The notes beneath the pieces were generated by a model. It was given only the letters and a program-made list of their open reading frames with translations. It did no database searches and had not been told where the DNA came from. The position numbers and the translations under genes are program-made. DNA of 64,000 bases from contig CABSCP010000025.1 of the NCBI GenBank assembly GCA_902476265.1, positions 5,001 to 69,000 of the forward strand. Direction: 5' to 3'. Origin of the DNA: an uncultured Lachnospiraceae bacterium (GTDB taxonomy: Bacteria; Bacillota; Clostridia; Lachnospirales; Lachnospiraceae). Positions 34,631 to 42,480 of this stretch are shown here, piece after piece (position 1 is the first letter of the stretch; every line of letters begins with the position of its first letter).

Positions 34631-36721
34631 ATGAAACTGGAAATTTTAGATGTGGCGCTGACGGTCAGAAGGCAGTCAGGAAAAGAGGAGGAGCTGCCTC
34701 TTTTACAGGTGGAAAACAGAGAAGAAGGCAGCCTTTACCGCTTCGGAAACGAAAAGGCGGAGGCGGATTTTGAAACAGGGATGCGGGACGGCTGTCTCAC
34801 CGGAAAGGTCAGGGTTTCCTTAAAAACGGAGCATTTCCGGGAAAATGACGGGCTGGATCTGCGGGAACCCGTGACGGTATCCCTTTCTTTCCGGGAAAAT
34901 CCAGGGCGCATGACGGCGCTGTATCTGCACCGTGACTGGTGGACCAGACCCGCCTTTGTGGACAAATGGGAGGATGTGCCGGAGCGGACCCAGTGTCTGT
35001 ATCTGGATTACGGCGACGTCCGCGGCTTCCTGCTTTTGCTTTCCGGTAAACTGGGCAAGGCCTATGCCCGGGGCGGGAAGAAGGGACGGCTTACGCTGGC
35101 GGTCACCGCTTACTGCGGCGGGCTGTCAGAGCTTATGGAAACGGTATTTGTGCTGGCGCAGGATCCTGCTTTGTTGCATGCGGTTTCCGACTGCTGCAGG
35201 ACTGCCGCAAAGCTGCAGGACGTTTTGTTAAAAAAACAAAAGGAATATCCGGCCATGTTCGACTATCTGGGCTGGTGCAGCTGGGATGCTTTTTATACGG
35301 ATATTTCGGAGGAAAAAGTGCGCGCAAAGGCGGCGGAACTGGCGGAAAAAAAGGTGCCTGTACGCTGGCTTTTGCTGGATGACGGCTGGCTGTCCGTCCA
35401 TGACGGAAAACTCTATGATCTGCACCCGGAAAAAGAAAAATTCCCGGAAGGGTTTGCCGGGATGATTGCGGACATCAAGGCGGCAGGCAGTGTGGAGCAT
35501 GTGGGCGTCTGGCATGCGCTGGGCGGTTACTGGGGCGGTATCGAGCCGGGCAGCAGGGCAGCGGCAGAGGAAGAAAAGCATCTGTATGAAACAAAAGCCG
35601 GAAAACTGCTGCCCTGCCCGGAAGCGGAAAACGGCTACGGATTTTACCGTGACTGGTACGAACTTTTGAGAAAGGAAGGCATTGATTTCGTCAAGGTGGA
35701 CGGTCAGAGCGCAGTCAAAAATTATTATATGGACGAACTGCCGGTGAGCCGGGCAGCCCGGGAAACGCATAAGGCCCTGGAGGGCGCGGCAGGCGCATAT
35801 ATGGGCGGCAGGCTCATCAACTGCATGGGAATGGCCATGGAAAATATCCTGGGAAGACAGGGGTCGGCGGTGAGCAGAAACAGCGATGATTTTGTGCCGG
35901 ATAACCCGGAGGGGTTTGCCGAACATCTGCTGCAGAATGCGTACAATGCGCCCTATCATGACGAATTTTATTATTGCGACTGGGATATGTTCTGGACCTT
36001 CCACAAAGATGCGAAAAAACATGCGCTGCTGCGGGCGGTCAGCGGCGGTCCGGTCTATTTCAGCGACCGGATCGGGGATACCGATCCGTCGGCAGTACAG
36101 GGATTGGTCTACGGGGACGGCAGACTGCTGCGGATGGACCGGGCGGCAAAACCTTCGGAGGACTGTCTGTTCACAGACCCTGCCAAATCGGGGCTGCTGA
36201 AACTGACCAACGTTGCGGACTGCGGCAGAAACGGACAAAAAGGCGGCGCTGTGGCACTTTACAATATCGGGAAGGCAGAGGGGACTACATCTGTGCGGGC
36301 GTCGGATATTCCGGAACTTTCTGACGGCGTCTGGTGCTGTTATGACGTGCAGCAGGGCAGCGCTGTCCTTTTGGATGCGAAAGAAGCCTTTTCGATAACG
36401 CTGGAAGCGGGGGACTGCAGGCTGTATCTGTTTGTGCCTGCGCCGGAGGGAACGGCGGTGATCGGACTGACCGATAAACTGATCAGCTTTCATGCGGTGG
36501 AAGAGGTGAAACAGACCGGGGATGAATTTCTGGCGGTGGTAAAACAGGGCGGCGCATTTGCATTTTACAGCGAAAGAGAAGTGCTCGCCTGCCGGGTCAA
36601 CGGGAAAGACCGCCTGGAGGAACTGAAAAGAGAAGGAAATCTGTATCGGATTTCGTGTGGGGAAGAAGGCAGGCTGGTGATTTCCGTAAGGATGCAGGCC
36701 GCCGGAAAAGAGGAAAGGTAA
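34631..36721 (+). CDS. Sip1/raffinose-synthase-like alpha-galactosidase (GH36-related)
   Basis: The 696-residue protein shows an N-terminal beta region, a TIM barrel with YLGWCSWDAFY, WLLLDDGW and the catalytic pair D in FVKVDGQS (nucleophile) and D in SRNSDDF (acid/base), and a C-terminal beta region. These features match the Sip1/raffinose synthase group (PF05691) of clan GH-D. It probably releases alpha-galactose from a small molecule; transglycosylation is possible in this group. CAGGGAGGAAAC precedes ATG 34631. No signal peptide. The next gene, an aldolase, begins 12 bases later. Confidence 0.85.
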   Translation: MKLEILDVALTVRRQSGKEEELPLLQVENREEGSLYRFGNEKAEADFETGMRDGCLTGKVRVSLKTEHFRENDGLDLREPVTVSLSFRENPGRMTALYLHRDWWTRPAFVDKWEDVPERTQCLYLDYGDVRGFLLLLSGKLGKAYARGGKKGRLTLAVTAYCGGLSELMETVFVLAQDPALLHAVSDCCRTAAKLQDVLLKKQKEYPAMFDYLGWCSWDAFYTDISEEKVRAKAAELAEKKVPVRWLLLDDGWLSVHDGKLYDLHPEKEKFPEGFAGMIADIKAAGSVEHVGVWHALGGYWGGIEPGSRAAAEEEKHLYETKAGKLLPCPEAENGYGFYRDWYELLRKEGIDFVKVDGQSAVKNYYMDELPVSRAARETHKALEGAAGAYMGGRLINCMGMAMENILGRQGSAVSRNSDDFVPDNPEGFAEHLLQNAYNAPYHDEFYYCDWDMFWTFHKDAKKHALLRAVSGGPVYFSDRIGDTDPSAVQGLVYGDGRLLRMDRAAKPSEDCLFTDPAKSGLLKLTNVADCGRNGQKGGAVALYNIGKAEGTTSVRASDIPELSDGVWCCYDVQQGSAVLLDAKEAFSITLEAGDCRLYLFVPAPEGTAVIGLTDKLISFHAVEEVKQTGDEFLAVVKQGGAFAFYSEREVLACRVNGKDRLEELKREGNLYRISCGEEGRLVISVRMQAAGKEER

Positions 36722-36733
36722 GAGGAGAATATC

Positions 36734-37348
36734 ATGTACGAAGCGGAAAAAAAAGAGCTGGCCGGGATTTGTCATCTGCTCTACCAGCGGAATCTGGTGA
36801 CGGCCACGGACGGCAATGTGAGCATGCGGGTATCCGGGGACCGGATTCTTTTGACTCCTTCCGGAAAAAACAAAGGCTTTGTGACGCCGGAGGAAATTCT
36901 GGTGCTGGATTTGTCCGGGAATGTGACAGAGGGCGCCGGAAAGGCCAGCAAGGAATATCCGATGCACCGGATCGTTTATGAGAAGAGACAGGATGCAGCG
37001 GCGGTGATCCATACCCATCCGGCATATGCCACGGCGTTTGCGCTGGCAGGGAAAAACATTCCGGACAACTATCTGATTGAAACAGGAATGATGTTAAAAA
37101 AGACGGCCCTTGCCGGATATGCCACCCCCGGCACGCCGGAGATGGCCAAAGCCATCGCGCCTTATCTGGAAGAATGCAGAGCCATTTTGCTGCAAAATCA
37201 CGGCGCGCTGACCGTGGGTACAGATCTGATGGATGCATTCAACAGGATGGAAGTGCTGGAATCCGTGGCCAAAACCATCCTTCTGTCCAAAGCGGTGGGA
37301 GCGCCGGTCCTGATTTCGGAAGAAAATCTGGCGAAGATGAAAAAATAG
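36734..37348 (+). CDS. Class II aldolase/adducin-family protein (fuculose-phosphate aldolase-like)
   Basis: The 204-residue zinc enzyme has the N-terminal NVSMRVSGD phosphate loop, the acid residue in SKEYPMH, the zinc pair in HTHPAYA and the third His in QNHGAL. The family includes L-fuculose-1-phosphate and L-rhamnulose-1-phosphate aldolases and the OtnC decarboxylase of four-carbon acid breakdown. Presence of an OtnK-like kinase at 25846 makes the second role possible; the FGGY kinase at 16130 makes the first possible. AAGAGGAGAA precedes ATG 36734. It lies between two galactosidase-type genes. Confidence 0.88.
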   Translation: MYEAEKKELAGICHLLYQRNLVTATDGNVSMRVSGDRILLTPSGKNKGFVTPEEILVLDLSGNVTEGAGKASKEYPMHRIVYEKRQDAAAVIHTHPAYATAFALAGKNIPDNYLIETGMMLKKTALAGYATPGTPEMAKAIAPYLEECRAILLQNHGALTVGTDLMDAFNRMEVLESVAKTILLSKAVGAPVLISEENLAKMKK

Positions 37349-37406
37349 AGAGTATGGATCAAACGGGCATCTCTGCAGGAGAGTGCGCCCGGGAAAAGGA
37401 TGAAAA

Positions 37407-39506
37407 ATGGGACAGTTTTATCATATAGAAGAAAACGGAATCCATCTGGTTTTTCTGGTTTCCGAAAAGAAAGAGGTCTTTTTTCTGCACTGTCAGAAGA
37501 GCGCTTTTAAGGAAACTGATATTGCGGAGAAAGAATGGGAAGGGTATCGTCTGGTGGAGGTACAGGCTGCCGGAGAAGACCAGGACGACCATCACGGCGC
37601 AAAGTATACGGGAACGCTGCCGGGACGGCGGCTTGTATGGGAACAGTTTTTGGATGAGAGGACCGAAATGGGCCGTCTCATCACGGTTGTGCAGAAGGAC
37701 CCGGTGAGCGGGCTTTGTGTAAAGAGCTGCTTTTTGTTCCGGGCTTTTGCAGCGGTGGTGGAAAGCTGGACCGTGGTGGAAAACAGAGGGACGAAAGAGA
37801 GCGGGCTCACCTATGTCTCCAGTTTTTGCTTAAACGGGCTGACCAAATCGGCAGGAGTGCCCTGGGACCGGGCGGCAGAGCTTTCCGTTCCCTCCAACAG
37901 CTGGTATGGGGAATTTCAGTGGAAAACCAACACGCTGCCCCAGCTTGGCATGTACAAGGTGTTTCATTATTCCACAAAGCGCCTGAGCTATTCCTCTACG
38001 GGCACATGGAACTCCCACGAATATCTGCCCATGGGCTATGTGGCCGACAGGGTGACGGGAGAGGGCTGGTATTTTTCCATCATCCATAACGGTTCCTGGC
38101 ACTGGGAAATCGGGGACAGCAGGGACCAGCTTTACCTGCAGCTTTCCGGCCCCACAGAGACGGAAAACCACTGGTATCGTAACCTTTGTCCCGGGGAAAG
38201 CTTTGAAAGCGTGCATGCTGCCGTCGCTGTGACTACGGAAGGGTTTGAGGATGCGGTGGCCCAGATGACGATGTGGAGGCGGGCGGTCCGCCGGAAAAAT
38301 GCGGACAATGAAAAGCTTCCCATCATTTTTAACGATTTTATGAATTGCCTGGGCGGTGATCCCAGGGAAGAAAAGGAATATCCGCTGATCGATGCAGCGG
38401 CGGAAATCGGCTGTGAATATTTCACCATCGACGCGGGCTGGTATGCCCAGGGATCCTGGTGGTCCAGAGTGGGGGAATGGGAACCGGCAAAGGACCGCTG
38501 GCCCAACGGAATCGAGAAGGTGCTTTCCTATATCCGCAAGAAAGGGATGATTCCGGGGCTGTGGCTGGAGATTGAGGTCATGGGCATCCATTGTCCCATT
38601 GCAGATCAACTGCCGGACGACTGGTTCTTTATGCGCCACGGGAAGCGGGTCATCGATCACGGGAGATATCAGCTGGATTTCCGCAATCCTGCTGTGCGCG
38701 AGTTTGCCGACGGGGTGATCCGGCGTCTGGTGGAAGAATACGGAGCGGGCTACATAAAGATGGATTATAACATCAATGCCGGAATCGGCACCCAGAGAGC
38801 GGCGGACAGCGCCGGGGACGGCCTCCTTTCCCATAACAGGGCCTACCTGGAATGGCTGGATCATATTTTTGAGACATATCCGGATCTGATCATCGAAAAC
38901 TGCGGCAGCGGCGGTATGCGCATCAATGATGCCCTGCTTTCCCGGCACAGTATTCAGTCCTCCAGCGACCAGACGGAATATATCGCCTATGCGGCGATTT
39001 CGGCGGCGGCCCCTGCGGCGGTGACGCCGGAACAAAATGCCGTCTGGTCCTACCCGCTGTTTGACGCCGACTTAGAGCAGACCGCGTTTAACATGGTCAA
39101 CGCCATGACCATGCGCATTCACCAGAGCGGACATCTGGCCCGCCTTTCTACGGAAAACAAGGCATTGATCAAAGAGGCGCTGGATTATTATAAGGGATAC
39201 CGTCATCTGATCGGCAGTTCCTTCCCGTTCTGGCCGTTTGGAATGCCTGCATTTGACGACCGGCGGTTTGCGCTGGGTTTTTATAACGAAGAATGTGCCC
39301 ACCTGGCGCTGTGGCGGGTGGAGGAGGAAGGGGACTGTGTCACAATCCCGTTAGACGGCTGCAAGAGAAAAATCCGTGAAGTGCGGCTTGTTTATCCCAA
39401 AAACCTGCCCTGCAGCTGGGAGTACCGGAAAGAAGAGAACTGTCTGGCAGTGTGCCAGCCTGCAAGAAGCGCGCGGCTGTTTCAATTGATTTATGAACAG
39501 GAGTGA
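37407..39506 (+). CDS. GH36 alpha-galactosidase
   Basis: The 699-residue protein has the GH36 layout: N-terminal beta supersandwich, TIM barrel and small C-terminal beta domain. The nucleophile is the D in YIKMDYNINAG and the acid/base D in SSSDQTEY; ENCGSGGMRIND and TIDAGWY are further barrel motifs. It cleaves terminal alpha-galactosides. No signal peptide, so it acts after import. The sequence around the nucleophile (KMDYN) differs from the KWDMN of classical raffinose-type enzymes, so the substrate may differ. It overlaps the frame before the sulfatase gene by a few codons of leader. Confidence 0.88.
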   Translation: MGQFYHIEENGIHLVFLVSEKKEVFFLHCQKSAFKETDIAEKEWEGYRLVEVQAAGEDQDDHHGAKYTGTLPGRRLVWEQFLDERTEMGRLITVVQKDPVSGLCVKSCFLFRAFAAVVESWTVVENRGTKESGLTYVSSFCLNGLTKSAGVPWDRAAELSVPSNSWYGEFQWKTNTLPQLGMYKVFHYSTKRLSYSSTGTWNSHEYLPMGYVADRVTGEGWYFSIIHNGSWHWEIGDSRDQLYLQLSGPTETENHWYRNLCPGESFESVHAAVAVTTEGFEDAVAQMTMWRRAVRRKNADNEKLPIIFNDFMNCLGGDPREEKEYPLIDAAAEIGCEYFTIDAGWYAQGSWWSRVGEWEPAKDRWPNGIEKVLSYIRKKGMIPGLWLEIEVMGIHCPIADQLPDDWFFMRHGKRVIDHGRYQLDFRNPAVREFADGVIRRLVEEYGAGYIKMDYNINAGIGTQRAADSAGDGLLSHNRAYLEWLDHIFETYPDLIIENCGSGGMRINDALLSRHSIQSSSDQTEYIAYAAISAAAPAAVTPEQNAVWSYPLFDADLEQTAFNMVNAMTMRIHQSGHLARLSTENKALIKEALDYYKGYRHLIGSSFPFWPFGMPAFDDRRFALGFYNEECAHLALWRVEEEGDCVTIPLDGCKRKIREVRLVYPKNLPCSWEYRKEENCLAVCQPARSARLFQLIYEQE

Positions 39507-39510
39507 CAAC

Positions 39511-40980
39511 ATGAGCAATGTGATCATCGTCACCACAGACCAGCAGCGGTTTGATACCCTGGGCTGCAACGGAAATTCTTTTATTCATACGCCGAATCTG
39601 GACCGCCTTGCGGCGGCAGGGGCCAGGTTTGAGCGGGCATACTGCACCAATCCGGTGTGCACCCCTTCCCGGGTTTCCCTCATGACCGGACAACTGCCTT
39701 CCCGGCACGGTTCCTATAATATCGGCACCGTCGCAGCGGATACCGGCTCCTTTTTGAGCACCCTGCTCACGAAAGAAGGCTATCGCACACACCAGCTGGG
39801 AAAGGCCCATTTTTATCCCTGGGATGTCTCCTCCCCGGAAACACAAAAAACGGAAGGGCAAACCCCTTTTACCGGATTTGCAGGTTTTGAAACGGCGGAA
39901 CTTTCCGTAGGGCATTCCAGCTGGGGCGTAAACGCCCACTATGAAGCGTGGCTGGCCGAAAAGGGGATTCGAAAAGGATGCCGAATGCCCCAGCTGCAGA
40001 CAGAGTGGCTTTTTCCGGAGGGAAAGGATGCCTACCAGACCGGAGACTGGGGGATGCCCAAAAAATACCACAGCGGAGCCTGGATCCTGGACCGGACAGA
40101 AGCGTTTTTACAGGAAAGAAAGAAGGACCGTCCCTTTTATTTAAACATCGGGTTTCAGGATCCGCATCATCCGCTGGTGCTGCCAAAGGAACAGGAGAAA
40201 ATTCCGGAGGATGCGATCCCTCTGCCTCAGGGGACTTTTGATGAAAGGGTGGGACAGCTGACCGCCCTGTGGAACGGAAAAATCGAAGAAGAGTACGGCG
40301 GCAGATTCGGCATTGCCGGGAATCAGGATACGGTCTGGCGGGACACGGACACAGCGGTCATACGGAAAGTGCGCAGCTATTATTATTCCATGGTGGAATT
40401 GTTTGACAGCCAGATCGGGGCCCTGCTTTCCCTGCTGCAAAAATATCAGGTACTGGAGGATACGCTTCTGATCATCACCAGCGACCATGGGGACATGCTG
40501 TTTGACCATGGACTGGGAGAAAAGGGGCCCATGGCCTTTGAAGAGGTGCTCAGGGTGCCGCTAATGATACATTTTCCGAAAAAAATTTCTCCCTGTGTGG
40601 TGACCGAACCGGTTTCCCTCGCCGACCTGTATCCCACCGTACTGGACTATCTGGACATTCCGCTAAAAACGTGCTGTGACGGGATCTCTTTGCGGTCGGT
40701 ACTGGAAGGCAGACCCTCCGGGCGGAAAGGGGTGATCGCCGAGTTTAAGGAGGAAAAAGATGCCGTCCGCTGGCGCTGTTTCATCACCCGGGAATGGAAG
40801 CTGGTGGAATATATGGGGGAGCCGTTCGGGGAACTGTACCATTTAAAAGAAGACGGAAAAGAAAAGAGGAACCTTTGGTTTTACCCGGAATATCTCCCTG
40901 TAAAATACGGACTGCTCCGGCAGATGACGGAGGAAAGGGACCGCCATGACTTTCTGGCGGAAAGACCCTGCAGATGTTAA
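39511..40980 (+). CDS. Sulfatase, S1 family, Cys type (second)
   Basis: The 489-residue protein has C50-T-P52-S-R54, the formylglycine site, calcium-binding TTDQQR at residues 8-13 and TSDHGDMLFDHG in the C-terminal half. ATG 39511 follows CAGGAG; a start at 39493 lies within the preceding gene and has no ribosome site. No signal peptide, so it desulfates imported glycans, a step needed before glycosidases can act. It is only distantly related to the sulfatase at 6335-7807. Its presence inside the locus is the best evidence that the natural substrate carries sulfate. Confidence 0.88.
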   Translation: MSNVIIVTTDQQRFDTLGCNGNSFIHTPNLDRLAAAGARFERAYCTNPVCTPSRVSLMTGQLPSRHGSYNIGTVAADTGSFLSTLLTKEGYRTHQLGKAHFYPWDVSSPETQKTEGQTPFTGFAGFETAELSVGHSSWGVNAHYEAWLAEKGIRKGCRMPQLQTEWLFPEGKDAYQTGDWGMPKKYHSGAWILDRTEAFLQERKKDRPFYLNIGFQDPHHPLVLPKEQEKIPEDAIPLPQGTFDERVGQLTALWNGKIEEEYGGRFGIAGNQDTVWRDTDTAVIRKVRSYYYSMVELFDSQIGALLSLLQKYQVLEDTLLIITSDHGDMLFDHGLGEKGPMAFEEVLRVPLMIHFPKKISPCVVTEPVSLADLYPTVLDYLDIPLKTCCDGISLRSVLEGRPSGRKGVIAEFKEEKDAVRWRCFITREWKLVEYMGEPFGELYHLKEDGKEKRNLWFYPEYLPVKYGLLRQMTEERDRHDFLAERPCRC

Positions 40981-41033
40981 AAAGGTTCCGACAGACAGGC
41001 AGACCCATCGGGAGAGGAAGAAAGGAGATCCAT

Positions 41034-42467
41034 ATGAAAAATAAAATAATGCTGATTACCTATGCCGACAGCTTCGGAAAAAATTTAAAGGAATTGCGTC
41101 AGGTGCTGGATACGCATTTTGCCAGAGAAATCGGTTCCGTTCACATTCTGCCCTTTTTCCCAAGCTCCGGCGACCGGGGTTTTGCTCCCCTGACCTACGA
41201 GGAAGTGGACCCGGCTTTTGGAGATTGGGACGATGTGGCAGATCTGGCGCAGCGCTACGAACTGATGTTTGATTTCATGATCAATCATCTGTCCAGACGT
41301 TCTCCCCAGTTTCTGGACTTTGTGGAGAAGCATGAAGCATCTGCCTATAAGGACATGTTCATCCGTTTTCAGGACTTCTGGCAGGGAGGGGCGCCCACTC
41401 AGGAGCAAATCGATCTGCTCAATAAAAGAAAGAATCATGCCCCCTGTGAAAGAATTAAATTTGCGGACGGGACAGAGGAAGAGATCTGGTGCACCTTCAG
41501 CGAAGAACAGATGGATCTGAATCTGGAGAACAAAATCACCTGGGATTTCGTGGAACAGTCCCTGAACAGCCTGATGGACCGCGGCGCGTCCATGGTCCGC
41601 CTGGACGCCTTTGCCTTCGCAACAAAGAAGCTGAATACTTCCTGTTTTTTTGTGGAGCCGGAGATGTGGGAATGTATGGAGCGGGTGGCAGGCGTGCTTG
41701 CAAAACGTGGGGTGCCCATGCTGCCGGAAATCCATGACCATTATACCATTCAGCAGAAAATTGCGGACCACGGTTATCCGGTGTACGATTTTGCGCTCCC
41801 TGTGCTGGTGCTGCATACGCTGTATACCGGCAGCAGTAAGCGGTTAAAACACTGGTTTTCCATCTGTCCGAAGGATGCTTATACCACGCTGGATACCCAT
41901 GACGGCATCGGTACGGTGGATGTGGAAGATCTGCTGACGGAAGAAGAACTGCAGAACGTGATTGACCGGACAGCGCAGTGTGGGGCCAATTTCAAAATGG
42001 ACTTTTCCGCAAAGGCGAAGGAGAAACCGGTGGTATACCAGATCAACTGCACCTATTACTCCGCGCTTTCGGAAAATGACAGCGCCTATCTTCTGGCCCG
42101 GGCCATCCAGTTCTTTGCCCCCGGCGTGCCGCAGGTTTATTATATGGGTCTGCTGGCGGGGGAAAACGACTACGAGCTGATGAAGCGCACGGATTTCCCC
42201 AGAAATATCAGCCGTCATAATTATACCGTGGAAGAAATAGAAGAGCAGGTGAAAAAACCTGTGGTACAAAAGCTTTGCAGGCTCATGCGCCTGCGCAATG
42301 AATATGCGGCTTTTGACGGTGAGACGGTGGTTTCCGATCTGCCGGATGAGCTTTTGGAAATCACCAGGGAGAGCAACGGCTGTAAGGCTGTGCTCCATGC
42401 GGATTTAAAGACCTTCCGGTTTTCTGTCCGCTGTACGGATGAATCTTACAATTATGAGTCTGAGTAA
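41034..42467 (+). CDS. GH13_18 sugar phosphorylase (sucrose phosphorylase-like)
   Basis: The 477-residue protein has the subfamily 18 layout of a small alpha-amylase-fold phosphorylase: start ITYADSFGKNLKEL, nucleophile D in VRLDAFAF, acid/base E in LPEIHDHY and transition-state D in LDTHDGIG. Relatives use phosphate to split sucrose, sucrose 6-phosphate, glucosylglycerol or glucosylglycerate and release glucose 1-phosphate. Acceptor residues cannot be read by eye. ATG 41034 follows AGAAAGGAGA; the earlier frame start overlaps the sulfatase. In a mannosidase/galactosidase locus a heteroside phosphorylase would fit better than plain sucrose use, which is inference. Confidence 0.85.
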   Translation: MKNKIMLITYADSFGKNLKELRQVLDTHFAREIGSVHILPFFPSSGDRGFAPLTYEEVDPAFGDWDDVADLAQRYELMFDFMINHLSRRSPQFLDFVEKHEASAYKDMFIRFQDFWQGGAPTQEQIDLLNKRKNHAPCERIKFADGTEEEIWCTFSEEQMDLNLENKITWDFVEQSLNSLMDRGASMVRLDAFAFATKKLNTSCFFVEPEMWECMERVAGVLAKRGVPMLPEIHDHYTIQQKIADHGYPVYDFALPVLVLHTLYTGSSKRLKHWFSICPKDAYTTLDTHDGIGTVDVEDLLTEEELQNVIDRTAQCGANFKMDFSAKAKEKPVVYQINCTYYSALSENDSAYLLARAIQFFAPGVPQVYYMGLLAGENDYELMKRTDFPRNISRHNYTVEEIEEQVKKPVVQKLCRLMRLRNEYAAFDGETVVSDLPDELLEITRESNGCKAVLHADLKTFRFSVRCTDESYNYESE

Positions 42468-42480
42468 AGGAAGCAGAGAA

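Noticed and set aside
35228..37018. 596-residue open frame on the minus strand
   Set aside because: It lies opposite the Sip1-like and aldolase genes, has no ribosome site and a composition typical of antisense frames.
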